Part shown: piece after piece, positions 24,628 to 30,301 of the stretch | How the letters are laid out: each line of letters starts with the position of its first letter | Position numbering within the stretch: the first letter of the stretch is position 1 | Source: Bacteroidia bacterium | Lineage (GTDB): Bacteria; Bacteroidota; Bacteroidia; Bacteroidales; CAJPTX01 | Assembly (NCBI GenBank): GCA_905373625.1 | Contig: CAJPTS010000002.1 | Location: forward strand, 1 to 30,301 | Reading direction: 5' to 3' | DNA length: 30,301 bases | Made by a program: the position numbers and the translations under genes | Notes under the pieces: model-generated | Told to the model about the DNA's origin: nothing | Database searches by the model: none | The model's input: the letters and a program-made list of their open reading frames with translations, nothing else

Positions 24628-25104
24628 CTAATACGGGATTTTGTCTTCCGAATTACTCCAAATGAAAAAAGACTCCAGAGCTTCCGTCTCGCAGACGCGC
24701 TGCATGGAGACGGCACGCTTCTCGATGGGGTAACTAAGCTGCTGGTAGATGAGCGTATCGTCAAAACCAATGTGTTGTGCTTGCGCCTTTGAATTTCCAA
24801 AATACACGGTAGTGATGTGTGCCCAGTATATGGCTGCCAAGCACATCGGGCAAGGTTCGCAAGAGCTAAAAAGCACACAGTCTGTCAGCACATGTGTGTT
24901 AAGAAATCTGGCTGCATCTCGAATGGCAAGGATTTCTGCATGCGCAGTGGGGTCACAGCTAGCCGTTACGCGATTCACGCCTGTGCCCACTATCTGACCA
25001 TCGCGTACAATTACGGCTCCAAACGGTCCGCCACCATTTCTAACATTGTTCGTGGCGAGATCTATCGCCAGACGCATAAACTTTTCGATGGTATCTTCCT
25101 GCAT
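24628..25104 (-). CDS. Cytidine/deoxycytidylate-type deaminase, guanine deaminase-like
   Basis: A 158-residue zinc deaminase. The zinc site is H-A-E (His55, Glu57) plus P-C-P-M-C (Cys85, Cys88). Details favour guanine deaminase (GuaD, guanine to xanthine) over the tRNA deaminase TadA: DPTAHAE, S-C-E-P-C-P-M-C-L-A-A-I-Y-W-A, G-F-D-D-x-x-I-Y and a short tail ending in an aromatic residue all resemble Bacillus GuaD. The start is 12 bases beyond the pepT stop on the same strand, so the two are probably one transcript and would link peptide and purine use. TadA or another nucleoside deaminase remains possible. Confidence 0.87.
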   Translation of the reverse strand: MQEDTIEKFMRLAIDLATNNVRNGGGPFGAVIVRDGQIVGTGVNRVTASCDPTAHAEILAIRDAARFLNTHVLTDCVLFSSCEPCPMCLAAIYWAHITTVYFGNSKAQAQHIGFDDTLIYQQLSYPIEKRAVSMQRVCETEALESFFIWSNSEDKIPY

Positions 25105-25116
25105 AAGCTTATGTTT

Positions 25117-26358
25117 TTAATGCCTCGTGAATTTGTGAGCCAGACGTACGATCACTTCGCTCGCCTTGACCATACTGTGTACGGGGAGGAACTCCAAAAC
25201 GCTGTGGAAATTATGCCCACCTGCAAAGATATTCGGACACGGTAGTCCGCGCTCCGAGAGTCGTACTCCGTCCGTCCCGCCGCGGATCGGGCGACAGTCG
25301 GGTATTATGCCCGCTTCTTCAAAGACTTGCTTAGCAATGTCTACTATATGCATGGACGCGGCGAGGTACGAAATCATGTTAGGATACTGTTTTTTTATTG
25401 AAACAGTTACCGTATGTGCGCCATAACAATGATTGAGTTGCGACGCCAGTGCCTCGAGTTTCTTTTCTCGTTGACGAAAGATCTCAGCATCAAATTCGCG
25501 AATAAGATACGTGAGCGTTGCTTCCGACTCATTGCCCTTCAGCTCTTGTAAGTGAAAGAAGCCCTCGCGTCCCTCGGTAGCCTCTGGGCGGTCTGTCGCT
25601 CCCAGCAGCGTATCAAATTCTACTGCGATGCGTGCAGCATTGATCATCTTTCCTTTTGCCTCACCTGGGTGTACATTGATCCCGCGAATAGTGATGTGGG
25701 CACTCGCCGCATTGAAATTCTCATAGGAGAGTTCGCCGATCTGACCACCATCTATCGTATAGGCAAACGCAGCGTCGAATTTCGCAATGTCGAAATAATT
25801 TACTCCCTCGCCAATCTCTTCATCAGGCGTGAAGGCGATGCGCAGGGGAACGTGTGGGAGTTCGGGATGACTTTGTATATAGTGCAGTGCTTCTACGATG
25901 GCGGCTACGCCAGCCTTGTCGTCAGCCCCCAGTAGAGTCGTACCATCAGTCACTATAAGACGTTGACCTACGTACGAAAGCAGGTCTGGCGACTCTGAGG
26001 GTGAAAGAATCACGCCCTCCTTAAGCACAATATCTGCACCGTCATAAAAGGGTATGATGCGCGGCTTTACTGAATCGCTTGGCGCATCGGGCGAAGTATC
26101 GACATGTGCAAGAAAGCCAATGGCTGGAGCATCGGGCGGACAATGGCGTCCTGCAAGCTTCGCCATTACATACCCATGTTCATCTAATGTTACTTCTTCT
26201 AGACCCAGTGAGTCCAACTCTTCTTTTAGCAGACGTAGAAGTGTCCACTGCCCTTCTGTAGAGGGATAGGTGCTATGAATGGGCGCACTCTGCGTATTGA
26301 TTTGTACGTACCGCAAAAAGCGCTTTTCCAACGCATCTACGTCTATTTTTATATCCAT
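25117..26358 (-). CDS. pepT: Peptidase T (tripeptidase)
   Basis: PepT is a cytoplasmic di-zinc M20 peptidase that removes the N-terminal residue of tripeptides. From the ATG at 26358 the protein has 413 residues, the family size. Expected metal and catalytic residues are present: His85 and Asp87 (AHVDTSP), Asp146 (GADDKAG), Glu180 and Glu181 (PDEEIG), Asp203 (TIDGG) and His382 (GGHNFHS). They match Salmonella PepT positions closely. A longer frame starts at 26424, but a -7 promoter motif lies inside that extension, so the shorter start is preferred. The downstream deaminase gene is 12 bases away. Function in peptide breakdown suits an amino-acid-fermenting organism. Confidence 0.96.
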   Translation of the reverse strand: MDIKIDVDALEKRFLRYVQINTQSAPIHSTYPSTEGQWTLLRLLKEELDSLGLEEVTLDEHGYVMAKLAGRHCPPDAPAIGFLAHVDTSPDAPSDSVKPRIIPFYDGADIVLKEGVILSPSESPDLLSYVGQRLIVTDGTTLLGADDKAGVAAIVEALHYIQSHPELPHVPLRIAFTPDEEIGEGVNYFDIAKFDAAFAYTIDGGQIGELSYENFNAASAHITIRGINVHPGEAKGKMINAARIAVEFDTLLGATDRPEATEGREGFFHLQELKGNESEATLTYLIREFDAEIFRQREKKLEALASQLNHCYGAHTVTVSIKKQYPNMISYLAASMHIVDIAKQVFEEAGIIPDCRPIRGGTDGVRLSERGLPCPNIFAGGHNFHSVLEFLPVHSMVKASEVIVRLAHKFTRH

Positions 26359-26602
26359 GCTCGCCTGTCCGTTGCTCTTAAAATCTACACCAAATATAAA
26401 AAATGCGTGACTTTTTTTGCTCATTTCTACAAAAAATTGTCACCATCTTTGCAAATACACCCTTTATTATAGCGTCATCCCCTAATAACAGTTAGGTGAA
26501 GTAACGCGCATCCACGCCTTTTCGCTAACTTTCGCCGTCTAAGGCGGTAAAACAGATGTAATGCCGTCTGCCAATGGTCATAAAAAGAGATAACCGAAAG
26601 AG
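26359..26602. other. Divergent promoter region of pepT and the glutaminyl cyclase gene
   Basis: Holds the pepT -7 element. For the + gene there are only near-matches: CATCTTTG at 26444-26451 and TAACTTTC at 26526-26533. A small hairpin CAGATG-TAATGC-CGTCTG (26553-26570) lies 32 bases before the ATG, and the word GCCGTCT occurs twice close by. No gene is seen. Confidence 0.4.
26391..26398 (-). promoter_or_regulatory. Bacteroidetes-type -7 element for pepT (TATATTTG on - strand)
   Basis: Perfect TAnnTTTG match on the - strand, 32 bases before the ATG at 26358. It falls within the longer open frame and helps decide the start. No -33 TTG at normal spacing was found. Confidence 0.6.
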
Positions 26603-27673
26603 ATGCGAACCGCGCTATGCTACAGTTTGTTGCTCCCCATATTCTTCCTTGGTTGTAATAATATTCAAAGCCCCACGCTGCCCCCAGTGGTTCAAAAAAA
26701 ATCTACTCCGCGTTGGGGAGGGATTACTTACCCTGCCTCAGACACGGTTTTTCGGTTAGGCGATGCCCTGCACGTGGCTGTATATAACGACTCGGCGCAC
26801 GTTGCAGACTCGGTACTGCTCTCCGTAGGGGGGCAGCGGCTTTTGCCACAATCCGACGGCTTATACATCACGGCGGATTGGCAAGTGGGGATTCATTGGT
26901 TGCAAGCCTCTTTTTGGCACGACGGAAAAGAACAACAAGTGGAGCGTAGAAAGCTCCGTATTTTAGCTCCGCATGCGCCTACAGAATTTACCTACACTGT
27001 AGAAAAAGAGTACCCGCACGATGCTAAGGCTTATACACAAGGTCTTCTCCTTCGTGATGGTGTGCTTTACGAGAGTACGGGGCAACGGGGACAATCCTCT
27101 TTGCGAAAAGTAGAACTCATTACGGGCAAGGTGCTTCAGCAGCATGAGCTGGATGCAAAATATTTTGGAGAAGGACTCGAATACTTGAATGGGAAACTCT
27201 TTCAACTCACGTGGACGAGCAACACAGGGTTTATTTACGATTGCAAGACCTTTGAACAGCTTGGCTCTTTTAACTATAATACCCAAGGGTGGGGATTAAC
27301 TACTGATGGTACGCATCTTTACCTCTCAGATGGCTCTGAGCATATCTATGTTTTGGATACTACGAATTTCCACGTTGTGCGCACTTTGCAAATATACACT
27401 GATCAGGGAGCGCTAAATTATCTCAACGAGATGGAATGGGTGGAAGGTAAAATTTGTGCAAATGTTTATACCACCGATCTCATTGCTATAATAAACCCCA
27501 CGAACGGCGTAGTGGAAGGTTTCGTACACATGGAAGGCTTGTTACGCCCCTCGGCAAATGGCTCTAAGGCTGAAGTTCTTAACGGGATTGCCTATGACAA
27601 GCGCGATAAGCGTTTTTACCTTACGGGGAAGTATTGGCCGTACTTATATCGGGTGAAGTTCTTTCCCAAGTAG
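26603..27673 (+). CDS. Glutaminyl-peptide cyclotransferase, lipoprotein
   Basis: This enzyme turns N-terminal Gln of exported proteins into pyroglutamate. The 356-residue product has a lipoprotein signal with Cys18 in FFLGC, an N-terminal Ig-like domain (about 40-125) and a beta-propeller cyclase domain of the plant/bacterial type. The signature P-H-D-x-x-A-Y-T-Q-G-L is followed by Y-E-S-T-G-Q-R-G with probable catalytic Glu157. Porphyromonas gingivalis has a well-known cyclase of this kind. It fits the cleavage-before-Gln signal peptides of other products in this window. The pbpC gene begins 24 bases downstream, so the two are probably co-transcribed. The family call is firm; membrane anchoring is inferred from the lipobox. 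Confidence 0.92.
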   Translation: MRTALCYSLLLPIFFLGCNNIQSPTLPPVVQKKSTPRWGGITYPASDTVFRLGDALHVAVYNDSAHVADSVLLSVGGQRLLPQSDGLYITADWQVGIHWLQASFWHDGKEQQVERRKLRILAPHAPTEFTYTVEKEYPHDAKAYTQGLLLRDGVLYESTGQRGQSSLRKVELITGKVLQQHELDAKYFGEGLEYLNGKLFQLTWTSNTGFIYDCKTFEQLGSFNYNTQGWGLTTDGTHLYLSDGSEHIYVLDTTNFHVVRTLQIYTDQGALNYLNEMEWVEGKICANVYTTDLIAIINPTNGVVEGFVHMEGLLRPSANGSKAEVLNGIAYDKRDKRFYLTGKYWPYLYRVKFFPK

Positions 27674-27697
27674 CAGACGGAAGCGTAGACAAGTGCT

Positions 27698-30127
27698 ATG
27701 CGTAGATATTACGATCTCTTCCATCCTTTCACGCTCTCGGTACGAGCGTCCTTATCGCCTTTACGAGATTCAATAATTCTACACCCGCGTAAGACGCTAT
27801 TCTTCATATTGCTGCTCTGCGCCTGCATCGCATTCTATTACTGTTTACCTTCCCCCCTTTTTCAGACGTCTACGTGCACCGTGTTGTACTCCCGCGAGGG
27901 GACTCTTTTATCTGCAAGCATTGCCGACGATGGGCAGTACCGTTTTCCCGCCTTGGATAGCGTACCCGAGAAGTTTACCGCCTGTGTTATTGCCTACGAA
28001 GATCGCTACTTCTATTGGCATTGGGGCATAAATCCTGTAGCCCTCTCGAGTGCTTTTGTGACAAACCTCCGTGCGCATCGTATCGTTCGGGGCGGTTCCA
28101 CGCTAACTATGCAAGTGGCGCGTATGATGCACCCAGGAGCTAAACGTTCTTACGCAAATAAACTGCTAGAAATCCTTTGGGCAGTACGGTTGGAGTGCTC
28201 CTTCTCAAAACGTGAGATTTTAGCCCTCTATGCGAGTTACGCACCCTTTGGCGGGAACGTCGTGGGACTCGAAGCAGCGGCGTGGCGTTATTATCAAACG
28301 AAGGCGGCGAATCTTAGCTGGGGACAAATGGCGGCACTGGCAGTATTGCCTAACGCACCTGCCAGTATTTATCCAGGACGACTAAGCGAAGCCTTCCGAA
28401 AGAAGAGAGACAAACTCCTCCAAGTACTCTATGAGCAGGGGACTATAGATGCGGAGACATTAGAGCTCTCACTTTTAGAGCCACTCCCCGAACCGCCAGA
28501 TCGGCTTCCGCAGCGAGCATGGCAGTTAGTAAACCACGCCTACACCGATAAACTACGCGGGCAGAATATACGCACCACGTTGGCTTACGACTTACAGTGT
28601 GAGGTGGAACGTCTAGTAGAGGACTATGCCTCGCAGTACCATACGCAGTTGGGACGCAATTTCGGCGTACTGGTCGCAGACGTAGAGAGTGGAGGCGTTT
28701 TGGCTTACGTGGGTAACGTCCCTAGCCTCGGGCACAATAAGCAGGGATTTGTAAACATGATCACGGCAAAGCGCAGTACGGGGAGCATCATCAAACCTTT
28801 TCTCTATGCGGGCATGCTAGATGATGGTCTTTTACTCCCCAATCAGTTAGTGCCCGATCTGCCCATCAAGATCGGTACATTTGCCCCTGAGAATGCCTCA
28901 CATCAATTTACGGGAGCGGTACGTGCTTCGCATGCCCTTGCTCGCTCCTTAAACATACCATCGGTACACATGCTCCGTGAGTATGGAATCGAAGCTTTCT
29001 TGGATCTCCTCAAAAAAATCGGTGCTACTACATTCAATAAATCGTCAGACTACTACGGCTTACCTCTTATCTTGGGAGGAGGCGAAAGTACGCTTTGGGA
29101 GCAGTGCTCCATTTATGCCTCTTTGGCGCGTACTTTGAATCACTATACAGAAAAATCTAACTACTACAGTACAGATTTTCGTCCGCTTCACTACCTTCTC
29201 TCTAATGAAACAGCCGAGGGGGGGGTAACGCGTCAGTCGCCCATGAGTGCAAGTGCCATTTATCTCACTTTCAAAGCTTTGCGAGAAGTTGGGCGTCCCG
29301 AAGAGGAAGTAGGGTGGCGTTATTTTTCTTCCACAAGAGCGGTGGCGTGGAAAACAGGCACGAGCTGGGGAAGTCGGGATGCATGGGCTATTGGGGTCAA
29401 CAAACGATATGTGGTCGGCGTCTGGAACGGAAATGCCACTGGAGAGGGGCAACCCGATCTGTCGGGCGTGAAAGGTGCAGCGCCGCTCATGTTCCGAATT
29501 TGGGGCATTCTCCCGCGTTGCGAATGGTTCGCTCCGCCTTTAGACGACATGCGCCGAATAGAGGTATGCAAACGGAGTGGGATGCCCCCTACCACGATAT
29601 GCGAGGAGCGTGATACAATTTTGATCCCTAACCGCGAGTACGAATACCCTCCTTGTCCTTACCATCAGATGGTGCATCTCGATGAAACTGAGCATTATCG
29701 GGTCAATGCTAGTTGCTACCCCATAGAGAAGATACACCATAAGTCGTGGTTTGTACTTCCGCCTGCCATGGCTTGGTTTTATAGTAAATGGAATCCGACC
29801 TACCAGTCGTTGCCTGCTTGGATGGATGGGTGTAACGAAAGCGCCGGCGGTCAAAGCATGCAGTTTATCTATCCGCGTCAGAATGGTACGGAGGTCTCCA
29901 TCCCGCGTGATCTCGACGGCAAACCGAGCCCCGTGCAATTTGAATTGGCGCATGCGCGTCCAGAATCTACCGTCTATTGGCATCTCGACGACGAATATTT
30001 AGGACGCAGCGTACACTTGCATCAGATGTTTCTACTGCCAGAAGAGGGCGAACATACACTTACGGTGGTGGATGACCACGGTGAACGGACTTTTATCCGT
30101 TTTACAGTGGTTTATAGAGCCAAATAA
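27698..30127 (+). CDS. pbpC: Penicillin-binding protein 1C (bifunctional peptidoglycan synthase)
   Basis: An 809-residue class A penicillin-binding protein. After a cytoplasmic tail, a membrane helix (about 32-50) anchors it. The glycosyltransferase domain has the catalytic Glu101 in YEDRYFYWHWG, then GGSTLTMQVARMM and later APASIYPGR. The transpeptidase domain has the S-x-x-K at Ser363-Lys366 (STGSIIKPF), S-x-N at 417-419 (SLN) and KTG at 552-554. The C-terminal part (about 720-805), with Y-P-R-Q-N-G and W-H-L-D-D, is the Ig-like domain typical of PBP1C. All catalytic residues are present. In many Bacteroidales and proteobacteria pbpC neighbours an alpha-2-macroglobulin gene; here the neighbour upstream is glutaminyl cyclase. 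Confidence 0.95.
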   Translation: MRRYYDLFHPFTLSVRASLSPLRDSIILHPRKTLFFILLLCACIAFYYCLPSPLFQTSTCTVLYSREGTLLSASIADDGQYRFPALDSVPEKFTACVIAYEDRYFYWHWGINPVALSSAFVTNLRAHRIVRGGSTLTMQVARMMHPGAKRSYANKLLEILWAVRLECSFSKREILALYASYAPFGGNVVGLEAAAWRYYQTKAANLSWGQMAALAVLPNAPASIYPGRLSEAFRKKRDKLLQVLYEQGTIDAETLELSLLEPLPEPPDRLPQRAWQLVNHAYTDKLRGQNIRTTLAYDLQCEVERLVEDYASQYHTQLGRNFGVLVADVESGGVLAYVGNVPSLGHNKQGFVNMITAKRSTGSIIKPFLYAGMLDDGLLLPNQLVPDLPIKIGTFAPENASHQFTGAVRASHALARSLNIPSVHMLREYGIEAFLDLLKKIGATTFNKSSDYYGLPLILGGGESTLWEQCSIYASLARTLNHYTEKSNYYSTDFRPLHYLLSNETAEGGVTRQSPMSASAIYLTFKALREVGRPEEEVGWRYFSSTRAVAWKTGTSWGSRDAWAIGVNKRYVVGVWNGNATGEGQPDLSGVKGAAPLMFRIWGILPRCEWFAPPLDDMRRIEVCKRSGMPPTTICEERDTILIPNREYEYPPCPYHQMVHLDETEHYRVNASCYPIEKIHHKSWFVLPPAMAWFYSKWNPTYQSLPAWMDGCNESAGGQSMQFIYPRQNGTEVSIPRDLDGKPSPVQFELAHARPESTVYWHLDDEYLGRSVHLHQMFLLPEEGEHTLTVVDDHGERTFIRFTVVYRAK

Positions 30128-30155
30128 GCGTACCTAATTGCGCTTACGTTGTTTT
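30125..30155 (+). terminator. Possible weak terminator after pbpC
   Basis: A 6-bp stem TAAGCG/CGCTTA, beginning in the stop codon, with a 10-base loop and a following GTTGTTTTTG. Stem is short, so the call is tentative. Confidence 0.3.
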
Positions 30156-30177
30156 TGTAAGAGAGAGCCGTAAGGTA

Positions 30178-30208
30178 TTGTGTACATTGAGAAATTCGCT
30201 TACCTTTG
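30178..30208 (+). promoter_or_regulatory. Promoter of tRNA-Gly (TTG-N20-TACCTTTG)
   Basis: The best promoter in the window: TTG at 30178-30180, 20 bases of spacer, then TACCTTTG at 30201-30208, matching Bacteroidetes -33/-7 spacing. The tRNA begins 21 bases after the -7 motif. Confidence 0.75.
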
Positions 30209-30229
30209 CACTATAGTTTTGTGGCACGT

Positions 30230-30301
30230 GCGGAAGTAGCTCAGTTGGTAGAGCATCAGCTTCCCAAGCTGAGGGTCGCGGGTTCGAGTCCCGTTTTCCG
30301 C
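30230..30301 (+). tRNA. tRNA-Gly, anticodon CCC (ends at window edge)
   Basis: A full cloverleaf can be drawn: acceptor GCGGAAG/TTTCCGC (one G-U), D-arm GCTC/GAGC, anticodon stem TCAGC/GCTGA, 7-base loop TTCCCAA with anticodon CCC at 30263-30265, variable loop GGGTC, and T-arm GCGGG/CCCGT around TTCGAGT. It reads GGG codons. The discriminator base and any encoded CCA would be just outside the window. Confidence 0.96.

Noticed and set aside
24628..25104. tRNA adenosine deaminase TadA
   Set aside because: Zinc motifs fit both, but the D-P-T-A-H-A-E context, A-I-Y-W-A, G-F-D-D and C-terminal tail resemble guanine deaminase more closely. Not fully excluded.
26359..26424. N-terminal extension of PepT to 435 residues
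   Set aside because: A -7 promoter motif lies inside it and the family length fits the start at 26358.
29060..29983. Several - strand ORFs of 91-147 residues across pbpC
   Set aside because: They are antisense to conserved transpeptidase and C-terminal coding sequence and read as unstructured, arginine- and proline-rich shadows.

Overview
The window looks like chromosome of a Bacteroidales bacterium, most likely Porphyromonas or a close relative. Six sites match the Bacteroidetes -7 promoter motif TAnnTTTG. A C-terminal type IX secretion (T9SS) sorting domain, BACON domains, a parA-parB-DUF5683-MltD gene order, several signal peptides with Gln right after the predicted cut, and a glutaminyl cyclase all fit this. 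No insertion sequence, phage gene or CRISPR array was seen.

Layout. 1-3039: lipA (cut by the window edge), lipB and recJ, tightly packed on +. 3276-5390: a secreted or lipid-anchored prolyl oligopeptidase. 5524-7239: a lipoprotein with an OmpA-like segment and TPRs, closed by a strong terminator. 7484-8428: a solitary beta-class DNA methyltransferase, followed by about 500 bases with no recognisable gene. 8927-17389: one long + cluster of parA, parB, a DUF5683 membrane protein, an MltD-like lytic transglycosylase, two SGNH hydrolases and an MBOAT acyltransferase. 17446-19780: a thioredoxin-like protein, a DEAD-box helicase and dtd. 19992-23514 (-): a large LRR/BACON/T9SS surface protein and a SagB-like nitroreductase. 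23721-24254 (+): a TrmH-family RNA methyltransferase. 24628-26358 (-): pepT with a guanine-deaminase-like gene. 26603-30127 (+): glutaminyl cyclase and pbpC. A tRNA-Gly(CCC) closes the window.

How the genes work together. The ParAB region joins chromosome segregation genes to envelope genes: a peptidoglycan-cleaving enzyme and an apparent O-acylation cassette (SGNH, SGNH, MBOAT). PbpC adds peptidoglycan synthesis. Prolyl oligopeptidase, PepT and glutaminyl cyclase suit a peptide-using lifestyle and N-terminal maturation of exported proteins. LipA and LipB make lipoyl cofactor.

The most unusual non-coding signal is a family of intergenic arrays with a strict 7-bp period: 7345-7379, 19801-19898, and two related composite elements at 22654-22861 and 24334-24475. 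The two composites begin with the same 17-base palindromic head and contain heptamers in both orientations. I cannot name this family, and it is the best candidate here for something undescribed.
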